The notes under the pieces were generated by a model. The model had not been told where the DNA came from and did not search any database. It worked only from the letters and a program-made list of their open reading frames with translations. Shown piece by piece: positions 25,108 through 34,168 of a stretch of 64,000 bases of DNA. The stretch comes from Sulfuriroseicoccus oceanibius (GTDB taxonomy: Bacteria; Verrucomicrobiota; Verrucomicrobiia; Verrucomicrobiales; SLCJ01), in contig NZ_CP066776.1 in NCBI RefSeq assembly GCF_010681825.2, positions 558,001-622,000 of the forward strand, read 5' to 3'. The stretch's first letter is position 1. Each line of letters opens with the position of its first letter. The position numbers were made by a program, and so were the translations under genes.

Positions 25108-27903
25108 TCAACCGGTGGTGCGCAGGCCGGAGGAGATCGCGTTGATGGAGATCTGCAGCTGCGAGAGCACTTGTTCGGCGCGCTTGGTGGCCTCAGGTGA
25201 GTTGTCCGCTTTGAGCGAGCGCCATTCGCGCAGCAGTTCGATCTGCTGGAGGTGGAGCACGCGCAGTGGAGCCTCACGGATTTCGAGGGTTTTCATCAAG
25301 CGTGGGCGACGGCTTTGCATGTCGCTCTGGAAGATGTCGGTCAGGTGCTGGGTGGCGAGTCGGTGCTCGTCCAGGATCATGCCGAGGAACTTGTTACGCA
25401 CGGCTTCGTCGCCGACGAGTGACGCGTAGCCGGTCATGAGTTCTTCGTTGGCTGATGCCAGCGAGCCTTCGACGTTGGTCAGCACGTAGCGGGCGAAGAC
25501 CGACTGGCGAGCCTGCTCGGCGAACTTGGCGTAGCCTTCCGGGTTTTCCTTCGACAAGCGCTCAAGAGCGGAGCCGATTCCGTACCAGCCCGGCAGGAAG
25601 AAGCGGGCCTGGGTCCAGGAGAACACCCATGGGATGGCGCGCAAGTCTTCCAGCGATGCCTGACCGGTACGACGTGCCGGACGGCTGCCGATACGCGAGT
25701 GCTCGAGGGCGTCGATCGGCGTGGCTTCGCGGTAGAAGGTCATGAAGCCGGGTTCGTGGAGGAACGCTTTGTAGGCCTCGCGGCTGAAGTTGGTGAGTTG
25801 CTCCATCAAGTCGGCATCCACCGTGAACTCCGACTTGGCCTCGGCCGAGGCGGCGCGGTGGTTGGCGGTGGTGTGGGTGAGCGACGAGGCGAGCACCTCG
25901 AGGTTGTGGGAGGCCGGTCCGAGGTGGGCGTACTTCTGGGCGATGGTCTCGCCTTGCTCCGTGACACGGAAGCTGCCGCTGAGCGCACCGACGGGCAGGG
26001 CGCCGAGGAACCAGTTGATTGGGCCCGCGCCGCGTCCGACGGTTCCGCCACGGCCGTGGAAGAACGTGATGTCAACGCCGTGGTTCTCACCGATATTGGT
26101 GAGTTCGCGCTGGGCTTTGTGCAGTGCCCACTGGCTTGAGAGGATGCCGCAGTCCTTGTTGGAGTCCGAGTAGCCGAGCATGATCTGCATCGCGGCGCGG
26201 CGCACGCGGTGGGCGCTGATGGCGCTGAGGCTGCGCTGGGTCATCGGGTGCGAGAGGAACTCGTCGACGATGCCTGGTGCGTTGGTGAGGTCGTCGATGG
26301 TTTCGAACAACGGCACGATTTGCTGGCCCATGGTGAGGCCGTCTTCGGTGACCTCACAGAGACCGGCTTCGCGGCAGAGTGTGTAGACGACGAGGAGGTC
26401 GGACACTTGGCGGGTCATCGAGACGATGAGCGCGCCGAGCCCGTCGCGGCCGAAGTGTTTGACGTGTTTTGCCACCACGCGGTAGCAGTCGAGCACGGCG
26501 TCGGCTTCCGGGCCGGCGGACGTTCCTGCGGTGAGGAAAGGGCGAGGCGACTGGAGTTCCTGGTTGAGGAAGTCGATGCGCTGTTGTTCCGGCCAGCTTG
26601 CGAAGTTGGCACCGTCTTCTACACCGGCGAGCGTGAGCAGTTGGCTCATGGCGGTGTCGTGGAAGGCGGAGTTCTGGCGGATGTCGATTTTTGCCAGGTG
26701 GAAGCCGAAGGTGTCGATCGCGCGCAGGGTTGGGGCGAGGACTTCTTCGGCGAGAGGACCGGCTCCGACTTCGATCAGCGAATCACGCAGCAGTTCCACG
26801 TCGGCGAGCAGTTGCTCGACGTCGGTGTAGGCAGCGGCGTCGGTTGGCGAGTTGGCTGTGATGCGGAGTTTTTCTTCGACGAGCAGGGCGAACGCACGCC
26901 ATGGATCGTCCGCGTTTTTGGTGAAGATCTCTTTGATCTCGGAGACGCGTGATTCGCTGTCGAGGGTCCGCGCGAAACGGGTGAGCCCGTCGGCCAGCGA
27001 GTCCGGCACTTTTTGGAAGTACTTGCTCAGTGGCAGGTTGAATGCGACCTCGGCCATGGCGTCGGCGTGCATTTCCACTGCGTTGCGGCGGAGTTCGACG
27101 AGTACCTCGGCGGTGACATCGCTGGTGACAAATGGGTGGCCGTCGCGGTCACCACCGATCCACGTTCCAAAGTGGAACTGCGGGTATGGGCGCTCGCGGT
27201 CGAAGAGCTCCATGTCGAGACCGGCGTCGAGCCAAGCGCTGCGCAGGTTCTGGTTGCCGCGCTCAACGGCGATCGGGAATACATGACGCAGGTAGAAGAG
27301 CGCGTTGCGGAACTCCTGGGAAATCTGCGGACGGTGAACGTGGATCTCACCGGTGCGCCAGAGGATTTCGAGTTCGTTGACGATCTGGTCGCGCAGGCGT
27401 GTGTTTTCGCGATCGGTGAGACCGTGGCGTTCGCGCTTGCGCACGAGGTGGTAGATCTGGCGGTGGCGTTCGCGCACGGTCGAGCGCTTGGCCTCGGTTG
27501 GGTGGGCGGTGAGGACGGGCTCGATGCGGACGCGCTTCAGAGCGGCGATGATTTCGTCCTGGCTGCGGCCTTCCTCGAGCATTTTCTTGAGGGCTTCCGA
27601 CCATGACCCGCGGGCGGCGGAGGCGCCGTGGTCGATGACCTGTTGGCGGCGCACGCGCGATCCGACGCGGTCCTCGACGATGTTGAGGAGCTGGAAGGCG
27701 ATCGAGTAGGACTGGCCTACCGAGGCTGGATCCTGTTTGGTGGTCGACTCGGATTGGTTGTCGGATTTCCAGGGCAGGAAATTGGCGACATCACCTGCGT
27801 CGATGCGATCCAGTACGTCGCGGAAGCAGTCGATGAGGAAGTCGAGCTCGATGTCGATCATCGAGAAGCTGGTCAATTTGGCTGTATCTAGGCTGTCAGT
27901 CAT
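25108..27903 (-). CDS. ppc: Phosphoenolpyruvate carboxylase
   Basis: A 931-residue enzyme that carboxylates PEP with bicarbonate to oxaloacetate, refilling the TCA cycle. Active-site segments are VLTAHPTEAKRSTVRERH, GGDRDGHPFVT, LGYSDSNKDCGILSS and the mobile loop FHGRGGTVGRGAGP. Length fits bacterial Ppc. The extreme C-terminus reads SSGLRTTG; the family is usually strict about Asn-Thr-Gly at the end, so Thr in the Asn position is odd. ATG at 27903 is used; an internal Met (MIDIELDFL) 14 residues in is also possible. A strong terminator follows. It supplies oxaloacetate for the citrate synthase encoded at 48.4 kb. Confidence 0.95.
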   Translation of the reverse strand: MTDSLDTAKLTSFSMIDIELDFLIDCFRDVLDRIDAGDVANFLPWKSDNQSESTTKQDPASVGQSYSIAFQLLNIVEDRVGSRVRRQQVIDHGASAARGSWSEALKKMLEEGRSQDEIIAALKRVRIEPVLTAHPTEAKRSTVRERHRQIYHLVRKRERHGLTDRENTRLRDQIVNELEILWRTGEIHVHRPQISQEFRNALFYLRHVFPIAVERGNQNLRSAWLDAGLDMELFDRERPYPQFHFGTWIGGDRDGHPFVTSDVTAEVLVELRRNAVEMHADAMAEVAFNLPLSKYFQKVPDSLADGLTRFARTLDSESRVSEIKEIFTKNADDPWRAFALLVEEKLRITANSPTDAAAYTDVEQLLADVELLRDSLIEVGAGPLAEEVLAPTLRAIDTFGFHLAKIDIRQNSAFHDTAMSQLLTLAGVEDGANFASWPEQQRIDFLNQELQSPRPFLTAGTSAGPEADAVLDCYRVVAKHVKHFGRDGLGALIVSMTRQVSDLLVVYTLCREAGLCEVTEDGLTMGQQIVPLFETIDDLTNAPGIVDEFLSHPMTQRSLSAISAHRVRRAAMQIMLGYSDSNKDCGILSSQWALHKAQRELTNIGENHGVDITFFHGRGGTVGRGAGPINWFLGALPVGALSGSFRVTEQGETIAQKYAHLGPASHNLEVLASSLTHTTANHRAASAEAKSEFTVDADLMEQLTNFSREAYKAFLHEPGFMTFYREATPIDALEHSRIGSRPARRTGQASLEDLRAIPWVFSWTQARFFLPGWYGIGSALERLSKENPEGYAKFAEQARQSVFARYVLTNVEGSLASANEELMTGYASLVGDEAVRNKFLGMILDEHRLATQHLTDIFQSDMQSRRPRLMKTLEIREAPLRVLHLQQIELLREWRSLKADNSPEATKRAEQVLSQLQISINAISSGLRTTG

Positions 27904-27947
27904 GGGTCTGTGAAAGTGGGAATGGGAGGAATGTGCGTGTGCGCTTA

Positions 27948-28148
27948 TACCATTTAAACGGTCACCTTGTCGGAACCGATGGGAATTGGAATGGTGGGAG
28001 ATAGTGTGAAGAAAGTGATCTTGGCGGGATCTTTTTGAGTGATGCGGTGTTGCTCACAGCTCAGGTAGCTCGCTAGCATCGGGGTTCGCGCCTTGCCTCA
28101 CTCGAAAAAGCTCTCCGCCATTCCGCCAATTTGACCGCTCAAATGGTA
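27948..28148. mobile_element. MITE (201 bp) flanked by TTA, abutting the hemB stop codon
   Basis: Ends TACCATTTAAACGGTCA and TGACCGCTCAAATGGTA are inverted repeats matching at 15 of 17 positions. TTA flanks both sides (27945-27947 and 28149-28151), consistent with a 3-bp target duplication. The right-hand TTA is the hemB stop codon (TAA on the minus strand). The interior has no open frame of note. Related full or partial copies lie at 952, 1401, 24213 and 24612. Confidence 0.75.
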
Positions 28149-29141
28149 TTAGTCATTACGCAGCCAACCGGCGGCCTGCTTGGCAAAGTAAGTGAGGATG
28201 AAATCGGCACCGGCGCGTTTGATGGCGGTGAGCGATTCGAGCACGGCGGCCTGTTCGTCGATCCAGCCGGCATCGGCGGCGGATTTGAGCATCAAGTACT
28301 CGCCGCTGACTTGGTAGGCGGCGAGTGGCAAAACCGTTGCCTCGCGCACGGCGGAGATGACGTCGAGGTAGGCTCCGGCGGGTTTGACCATCACCATGTC
28401 GGCGCCCTCTTCTTCGTCGAGGACGACTTCGCGCAGGGCTTCGCGGCGGTTGGCCGGATCCATCTGGTAGGTCTTTTTGTCGCCTTCTTTTGGTGCGGAA
28501 TCGAGTGCGCCGCGGAATGGTCCGTAGAATGCAGACGCGTACTTCACCGAGTACGAGAGGACGGATACGTTTTCGAAGCCTTCTTCGTCGAGCACCGCAC
28601 GGATTTCGCCGATACGGCCGTCCATCATATCACTTGGCGAAACGATGTCGGCCCCGGCGCGGGCGTGGCAGAGCGCCTGCTCGCACAGGATGTCGACGGT
28701 TTCGTCGTTGAGGATGTGTTGGTTGCCGTGCTCGTCGGTGGTGACGATGCCGTCGTGGCCGTCGGAGTTGTAGGGGTCGAGCGCGATGTCGGTGATCACG
28801 GTGAGCGCTGGCACTGCGGCCTTTAGAGCGCGAACCGCCCGTGGCACCAAGCCGTCGTCGTTGTAGCACTCGTCACCTTTTGGTGATTTCTGCTCGTCCG
28901 GGATTTTCGGGAAAAGCACGACTGCCGGGATGCCGAGCTCGAATGCCTGTTTGGCTTCTTCGACCAAGCCGTCGAGAGACCAGCGGGTGACGCCCGGCAT
29001 TGAGTCGATTGGCGTGTTTTCGGCATCTTCGTGGAGGAAGAGCGGCAGCACGAAGTCAGCCGGGCTAAGTGAATTTTCACGCACCAGCGAGCGGATGGCT
29101 GGTGATTTACGGTTCCTGCGTGGGCGATGTCCGAGGTTCAT
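28149..29141 (-). CDS. hemB: Delta-aminolevulinic acid dehydratase (porphobilinogen synthase)
   Basis: A 330-residue enzyme that condenses two 5-aminolevulinate molecules to porphobilinogen for haem synthesis. Schiff-base lysines are K200 (SYSVKYAS) and K253 (MVKPAGAYLD). The region that carries three Cys ligands in zinc enzymes reads DIALDPYNSDGHDG, so this is the Asp-rich type expected to use magnesium or potassium instead. ATG at 29141 (MNLGHRPRRNR) fits the family start better than the longer frame. The stop codon is formed by the flank of a MITE, so any native terminator has been displaced to the far side of it. Confidence 0.93.
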   Translation of the reverse strand: MNLGHRPRRNRKSPAIRSLVRENSLSPADFVLPLFLHEDAENTPIDSMPGVTRWSLDGLVEEAKQAFELGIPAVVLFPKIPDEQKSPKGDECYNDDGLVPRAVRALKAAVPALTVITDIALDPYNSDGHDGIVTTDEHGNQHILNDETVDILCEQALCHARAGADIVSPSDMMDGRIGEIRAVLDEEGFENVSVLSYSVKYASAFYGPFRGALDSAPKEGDKKTYQMDPANRREALREVVLDEEEGADMVMVKPAGAYLDVISAVREATVLPLAAYQVSGEYLMLKSAADAGWIDEQAAVLESLTAIKRAGADFILTYFAKQAAGWLRND

Positions 29142-29257
29142 GGAAAGATTGGGCTGATTCAGGCGTCTATTGCCCGAACATAGCAGAGGGAACCCTTGTC
29201 TCAACTGAAGACGCTTGATTGCCCTATGGGTGATTCTCTGCATTGTGCCGCCTCGCT

Positions 29258-30331
29258 ATGGACCGTCCGCACTCTTCTTACTTATTGATGGCAGTTGTTC
29301 TGCTCGCCGCGGTGGTCTGCGGTGGGCGTGCGAGTGCGCAGTTCATGCCCAACCCGGAAGTGGAGGCGCTTTTGCGTGAGAATGCGCGTCTGCGGGAGGA
29401 GGTATTCCGTCTGCGGCTGGAGCTGAACCGCCGTCACTTGAGCAAGCGGGTGGTCGAGCATGCGCAAGAAAAGCCGGATCCTCGCGACGAAACACAGGAG
29501 GTCCCTGATCCGGACGATGTGGAAGAGCAACTCGAGGCGTTCACCGAGGAGCGGATCGTCGATCATGCCTCTGCGGATCATTCCACCGCGAACCCGCGCC
29601 CAGAGGCGAGGAAGACGGAGGAGCTGGGTGATGAGGCGGTAGTGGAGGCGGAGGAATTGATCGAGCCGAAGAAGCCCAAGGCTCGGTGGTCGACCCGTGT
29701 GGCGGTTGGCGGTAACTTGACCGGTGGCAATGTCGACAGCTATCGGGTGAATGGAGACCTCCGTAGTACGCGCCAGTCAGAGAAGCACCGGACGTCGCTG
29801 GTGCTCAATGGTGACGTCGGTCAGAGCGAGGGGCGGCAGACATCCGAGCGGATGTTCTCGTCGGCGGATCATCGCAGTGACTTTACGCCGTATTGGTTCA
29901 CGACATTTGGTGGAGGCTATCAGCGCAACCCATTGGCGGGCCTGGACCACCACGTGCGTGGATCGATCGGTATCGGGTATTACTTCTTCAAGAGCGAGCG
30001 GGTGGAGTGGGCACTGGATGTGGGGCCGGCGTATGTGTTCGAGCAGCGAGCTGGGTTTGATGACTCTCATAGGCCGAGCGCTCGTTTGGGCCAGGAGTTT
30101 GAGATTCGCATTCACGACCATCTGAAGTTCTTCCAGAATGCGGAGGTTCTGACATCGATCAACAATGGCAGCTATTGGCGGCTGCACAGTGAGGCGGGGA
30201 TAGAAACCGACATCACCCGAAACCTGAGTCTGCGCTTCACCGGCCGCAACCGCTATGACGCCCAGCCGTCGGCAGAGCGCCGCAACAACGACTTCACGCT
30301 CGGCGCCTCGATGGTCATCCGCTTGGAATAG
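29258..30331 (+). CDS. DUF481-type outer-membrane protein with N-terminal coiled coil
   Basis: A 357-residue protein with a signal peptide (about 1-28, ending ASAQ), a short coiled coil (about 32-60, ENARLREEVFRLRLELNRR), an acidic low-complexity linker (about 65-145) and a C-terminal beta-barrel (about 150-357) of the DUF481 or salt-induced outer-membrane type: RVAVGGNLTGGNVDSYRV, repeated alternating strands and a terminal hydrophobic-aromatic strand FTLGASMVIRLE. An upstream TTG (29243) is also open. It is divergent from hemB. The role of DUF481 barrels is unknown. Confidence 0.75.
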   Translation: MDRPHSSYLLMAVVLLAAVVCGGRASAQFMPNPEVEALLRENARLREEVFRLRLELNRRHLSKRVVEHAQEKPDPRDETQEVPDPDDVEEQLEAFTEERIVDHASADHSTANPRPEARKTEELGDEAVVEAEELIEPKKPKARWSTRVAVGGNLTGGNVDSYRVNGDLRSTRQSEKHRTSLVLNGDVGQSEGRQTSERMFSSADHRSDFTPYWFTTFGGGYQRNPLAGLDHHVRGSIGIGYYFFKSERVEWALDVGPAYVFEQRAGFDDSHRPSARLGQEFEIRIHDHLKFFQNAEVLTSINNGSYWRLHSEAGIETDITRNLSLRFTGRNRYDAQPSAERRNNDFTLGASMVIRLE

Positions 30332-30431
30332 CCCGAGGGCGATCCACCGGTGACTGGTGGCCTGCGCCGCCACGACTGCGAACGGGAAATCGGCTCGACA
30401 ATCACGGAGCGGGCGCGATGGTAGCAGCTCC

Positions 30432-31055
30432 ATGAGCAGCAACGACCCGACCCAGGAAAATATTTTCTCAGAAAGCCACCGCATGGTCACCCGTGGTGAG
30501 CGTGAATCCGCTCTCGGCCAGAAGGGCGGCGTGTTTTGGTTCTACGGATTGTCCGGATCCGGCAAGTCGACCCTCGCCATCGCGCTGCAGCACCAGCTTC
30601 ACCAGGCTGGCAAAACCGTCCAGGTGCTCGATGGGGACACTATTCGCACCGGGCTCAACAAAGACCTTGGATTCACCGATGACGACCGCCGCGAGAATAT
30701 CCGCCGCATCGCAGAAGTGGCCAAGCTCTTCGCCAATGCGGGGATCATCACCTTGGTGTCGTTCATCACGCCGAAGCGCGAGCTGCGGGAGTCGGCCCGT
30801 GAGATCATCGGCGAGCAGGATTTCCACGAGATCTACGTCAAAGCCAGCTTCGAAGAGTGCGCCAAGCGCGACGTGAAAGGGCTTTATGCCAAAGCCGCAG
30901 CGGGTGGGGTGAAGCACTTCACCGGCAAGGATTCGGGCTTCGAAGAACCGGATGCAGGCGTTGCGAGTTTGGTAGTGGATACCGAAGGGCAGAGCTTTGC
31001 TGATTCCTTGGCGGAGCTCTCAGGATACGTGCTGCCGCGTGTGGACGCGCAGTGA
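30432..31055 (+). CDS. cysC: Adenylylsulfate kinase
   Basis: A 207-residue APS kinase that phosphorylates adenylylsulfate to PAPS. Walker A GLSGSGKST (39-47), LDGDTIRTGLNKDLGF, the FTDDDRRENIRR motif and LVSFITPKRELR are typical; GLYAKAAAGGVKHFTG marks the mobile lid. ATG at 30432 begins MSSNDPTQEN, in frame with all domain sequence. It is followed by cysD and cysN on the same strand, but with a 230-bp gap that may hold a separate promoter. Confidence 0.93.
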   Translation: MSSNDPTQENIFSESHRMVTRGERESALGQKGGVFWFYGLSGSGKSTLAIALQHQLHQAGKTVQVLDGDTIRTGLNKDLGFTDDDRRENIRRIAEVAKLFANAGIITLVSFITPKRELRESAREIIGEQDFHEIYVKASFEECAKRDVKGLYAKAAAGGVKHFTGKDSGFEEPDAGVASLVVDTEGQSFADSLAELSGYVLPRVDAQ

Positions 31056-31285
31056 GCGCGGCCGATCCGGAAGTGGGTAAGCACTTCAGCTCCAGTGCAT
31101 GGGACAATGTCCGGCTTTGGTGGGGCAGTGGAAAGTATAAATCCTCACAAAACTACTCAAGTTTGTAAGGTTTTTGAGATTTCCTCTTGATGATGAGGGG
31201 AAAGCGCGTCAATGGTGCGGTGTTTTCCGAGCGCCGGACCGGATAATCTCCGCTGGGCGCGCCCAAGAATTACCACTGACATCCC

Positions 31286-32191
31286 ATGCCAGACTATAGC
31301 CTGACCCACCTTAAACAGCTCGAGTCCGAGGCCATTTATGTGCTTCGCGAAACCGCGGCTCAGTTCCAGAATCCGGGCCTCCTTTTCTCCGGCGGCAAAG
31401 ACTCGATCGTGATGGCCTACCTGGCCTACAAGGCGTTCCACCCGTCGCGTCTGCCATTCCCGCTTGTCCACGTCGACACCGGCCACAACTTTGATGAAAC
31501 GATGGCGTACCGCGACAAGTTCGTGGCGGACATCAACGCCCGCCTGATTGTGGGATCGGTCCAGCAGTCGATCGACGAAGGGAAAGTGGTTGAAGAGAAG
31601 GGGATCAACGCCTCACGCAACTCGCTTCAGACCGTGACCTTGCTTGACACGATTGCCGAGCATCAGTTCGACGCCTGCCTGGGTGGTGGTCGTCGTGACG
31701 AGGAAAAGGCCCGCGCCAAAGAGCGCTTCTTCTCGCACCGCGACGACTTTGGTCAGTGGGACCCGAAGAACCAGCGTCCGGAGTTGTGGAACATTTTTAA
31801 CGGCCGCAAGCACAACGGTGAGCACTTCCGTGTGTTCCCTCTCTCCAACTGGACCGAGATGGACATCTGGCAGTACATCAAGCTGGAGAACATCGAGCTG
31901 CCATCGCTCTACTTCGCTCACGAGCGGGAAGTGGTGAACCGCAACGGCAGCTGGCTCGCGGCGCACGAGTTCATCAACGTGCAGCCGGAAGAAAAGGTGG
32001 AGAAGAAGCTCGTCCGCTTCCGCACCATTGGTGACATCACCTGCACCGGCGCAGTGGAAAGCTCCGCCGCCACTCTCGACGACATCATCGCTGAAGTCGC
32101 CGCAGCCCGCCAGACCGAGCGCGGCACCCGCGCCGATGACAAGCGCTCCGAAACCGCCATGGAGGACCGCAAGAAGGAAGGATATTTCTAA
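31286..32191 (+). CDS. cysD: Sulfate adenylyltransferase subunit 2
   Basis: A 301-residue PP-loop ATP pyrophosphatase subunit that adenylates sulfate with CysN. PP-loop SGGKDS at 35-40, VHVDTGHNFDETMAYRD next, LGGGRRDEEKARAKER and the C-terminal KKEGYF are diagnostic. It is 125 bp upstream of cysN. Together with cysC it gives a complete sulfate-to-PAPS route; no PAPS reductase gene (cysH) is seen in the window, which leaves sulfation as a plausible use. Confidence 0.95.
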   Translation: MPDYSLTHLKQLESEAIYVLRETAAQFQNPGLLFSGGKDSIVMAYLAYKAFHPSRLPFPLVHVDTGHNFDETMAYRDKFVADINARLIVGSVQQSIDEGKVVEEKGINASRNSLQTVTLLDTIAEHQFDACLGGGRRDEEKARAKERFFSHRDDFGQWDPKNQRPELWNIFNGRKHNGEHFRVFPLSNWTEMDIWQYIKLENIELPSLYFAHEREVVNRNGSWLAAHEFINVQPEEKVEKKLVRFRTIGDITCTGAVESSAATLDDIIAEVAAARQTERGTRADDKRSETAMEDRKKEGYF

Positions 32192-32316
32192 GAGCCAAGA
32201 TGCAAGAAGGAGAGAGGCAAGACTTCGGGTTCTGAAAACTGAACCCTGAAAACTAGCAACCTTTCTCCGCCAATTCCTTCCCCTCCCAACCTCTCCAAAC
32301 TTTAGATTTTATAACT

Positions 32317-33579
32317 ATGTCCTATCTCGATATGGATCTCCTCCGCTTCACCACTGCGGGAAGCGTTGACGACGGAAAATCGACTCTGATCGGCCGTCTC
32401 CTTTACGATTCAAAAAACATTTTCGAAGACCAGCTCGAAGCGGTCGAAGCATCATCACGCAAGCGCGGCGATGAAAACGTGAACCTGGCACTGCTCACCG
32501 ACGGTCTCCGCTCGGAGCGTGAACAAGGCATCACCATCGATGTCGCTTACCGCTACTTCGCCACGCCAAAGCGTAAATTCATCATCGCTGACACTCCGGG
32601 TCACATCCAGTACACCCGCAACATGGTCACCGGTGCCTCGACCGCCAACCTGGCGATCGTGCTCGTCGATGCCCGTAAAGGGGTGATCGAGCAGACCATG
32701 CGCCATGCGTTCATCGCCAACCTGCTGCGCATTCAGCACGTGGTGATCGCGGTGAACAAGATGGATCTGGTGGACTACAGCGAAGATGTCTTCAACAACA
32801 TCCGTGCGGAGTTCCAGAAGTTCGCATCGCGTCTCGACAACCTGATCGACGTCAGCTTCATCCCACTCTCGGCTCTCAAAGGCGACAACGTCGTCGATAA
32901 GTCGGAGAACATGCCGTGGTACCAGGGGCCGACCCTTCTCTACCATTTGGAGACCGTCTATGTTGGTGCGCAGGAAAACCACGTCGACGCGCGCTTCCCA
33001 GTGCAGTGGGTGATCCGCCCGCAGAGCGACAAGTGGCATGATTTCCGCGGCTATGCTGGTCGTGTTGCGGGTGGTGTGTTCAAGCCGGGCGACGAAGTCA
33101 CGGTGTTCCCATCCGGGTTCAAATCGAAGATCAAGTCGATTCACTCGCCGGACGGTGAGCTCAAAGAGGCGTTCGCTCCGATTTCGACCACCATCACACT
33201 CGAGGATGAGATCGACATCTCGCGTGGTGACATGATCGTCAAAGGCAACAACCCGCCGAAGTCCGGTCAGGACATCGAGGCGATGATCTGCTGGTTCTCC
33301 AGCACCAAGACGCTCAACCCACGTGGTCGTTACGTGATCCGTCACACCACCAAAGAGGCGAAAGCCGTGGTGAGCGAGATCCGCTACAAGGTGGACATCA
33401 ACACGCTGCACAAGATCGAAGGAGATCCGCAATTCACGCTCAACGAGATCGGTCGTATCTCGCTGCGTACCTCGTCGCCGTTGTTCTACGATTCATACCG
33501 CCGCAACCGCAACACCGGCTCGTTCATCCTCATCGATGAAGGAACCAACGAGACCGTGGCTGCAGGCATGATTGTTTAA
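32317..33579 (+). CDS. cysN: Sulfate adenylyltransferase subunit 1 (GTPase)
   Basis: A 420-residue EF-Tu-like GTPase whose GTP hydrolysis drives APS formation by CysD. G1 loop GSVDDGKST (15-23), DTPGH (G3), NKMDLVDYS (G4) and the switch region EREQGITIDVAYRYF are clear. It lacks a fused APS kinase domain, in keeping with the separate cysC. A strong terminator follows, ending the cys set. Confidence 0.95.
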   Translation: MSYLDMDLLRFTTAGSVDDGKSTLIGRLLYDSKNIFEDQLEAVEASSRKRGDENVNLALLTDGLRSEREQGITIDVAYRYFATPKRKFIIADTPGHIQYTRNMVTGASTANLAIVLVDARKGVIEQTMRHAFIANLLRIQHVVIAVNKMDLVDYSEDVFNNIRAEFQKFASRLDNLIDVSFIPLSALKGDNVVDKSENMPWYQGPTLLYHLETVYVGAQENHVDARFPVQWVIRPQSDKWHDFRGYAGRVAGGVFKPGDEVTVFPSGFKSKIKSIHSPDGELKEAFAPISTTITLEDEIDISRGDMIVKGNNPPKSGQDIEAMICWFSSTKTLNPRGRYVIRHTTKEAKAVVSEIRYKVDINTLHKIEGDPQFTLNEIGRISLRTSSPLFYDSYRRNRNTGSFILIDEGTNETVAAGMIV

Positions 33580-33597
33580 TTGGTCGTTTTACAAATT

Positions 33598-33649
33598 ACG
33601 GGCGTCTTCCCCAGTCAGTCATGGCTGCTGGGAGGGCGCCCGTTTTTTG
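33598..33649 (+). terminator. Rho-independent terminator of cysN
   Basis: Arms ACGGGCG..TTCCCCAG and CTGGGAGGGCGCCCGT, then TTTTTTGTTTTG. Confidence 0.85.
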
Positions 33650-33705
33650 TTTTGTGGGGGGGGAAATGTGGCCGCTGTGGGTTGGTAGGCATCCCTGGCT
33701 AGCTG

Positions 33706-33969
33706 ATGGCCGTAGTTTGCGTTGTTATGGATGATCCAAAAATTGCTGATACCAAGCCGGTCGGAGTAGAGCTCGAAGAGGGAAAGGCGTACTTCTTCTG
33801 TAGTTGCGGCCATTCGTCGTCACAGCCTTTCTGTGATGGTTCCCACAAGGGGACCGGGTTCGCGCCGATGAAGTTTGTCGCCGAGAAGAGCGGCAAGCAG
33901 TTCCTTTGCCAGTGCAAGCGGACAGGGAATGCGCCGTTCTGCGACGGATCCCACAAAGCGTTGGGCTAG
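33706..33969 (+). CDS. CDGSH iron-sulfur domain protein
   Basis: A small protein (87 residues, or 80 from the internal ATG at 33727) with two CDGSH-type [2Fe-2S] motifs: CSCGHSSSQPFCDGSH and CQCKRTGNAPFCDGSH, each with three Cys and one His ligand. Tandem-CDGSH proteins of this kind are soluble and bind two clusters; their role in bacteria is not settled (iron or redox handling). The start MDDPKIADTK at 33727 is as likely as the one at 33706. It lies upstream of the manganese locus but is probably separate from it. Confidence 0.88.
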   Translation: MAVVCVVMDDPKIADTKPVGVELEEGKAYFFCSCGHSSSQPFCDGSHKGTGFAPMKFVAEKSGKQFLCQCKRTGNAPFCDGSHKALG

Positions 33970-34111
33970 AGTGCTCGGCAGGAATGCGGAGAGTTGAAGG
34001 GGTGCGTTCGATCGACTGTTGATTCGATCGAAGCGGCGGCTTGGTATTGTTTCGGGGAGGCGCACCTGCCTTGCTGATGGCAGTGCTTCGTGATGCCAAA
34101 CAGGGTTCAAA

Positions 34112-34125
34112 TTAGCTTCGGTTAA
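34112..34125. promoter_or_regulatory. Possible metalloregulator operator upstream of the manganese locus
   Basis: TTAGCTTCGGTTAA is an imperfect inverted repeat (TTAGC/GTTAA, 4 of 5 pairs) about 45 bp before the binding-protein start. DtxR/MntR-family operators are palindromes with TTA/TAA ends, and an MntR gene closes this locus. This is a weak match from sequence shape alone. Confidence 0.25.
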
Positions 34126-34168
34126 CTTTTCTGGTTGCGGTGAACAAAAGTTGCCCGATGAATACCCT

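Noticed and set aside
31056-31285. Riboswitch or known leader between cysC and cysD
   Set aside because: No recognised SAM or other riboswitch core was found; only AT-rich stretches near 31135-31185 that could be a promoter.
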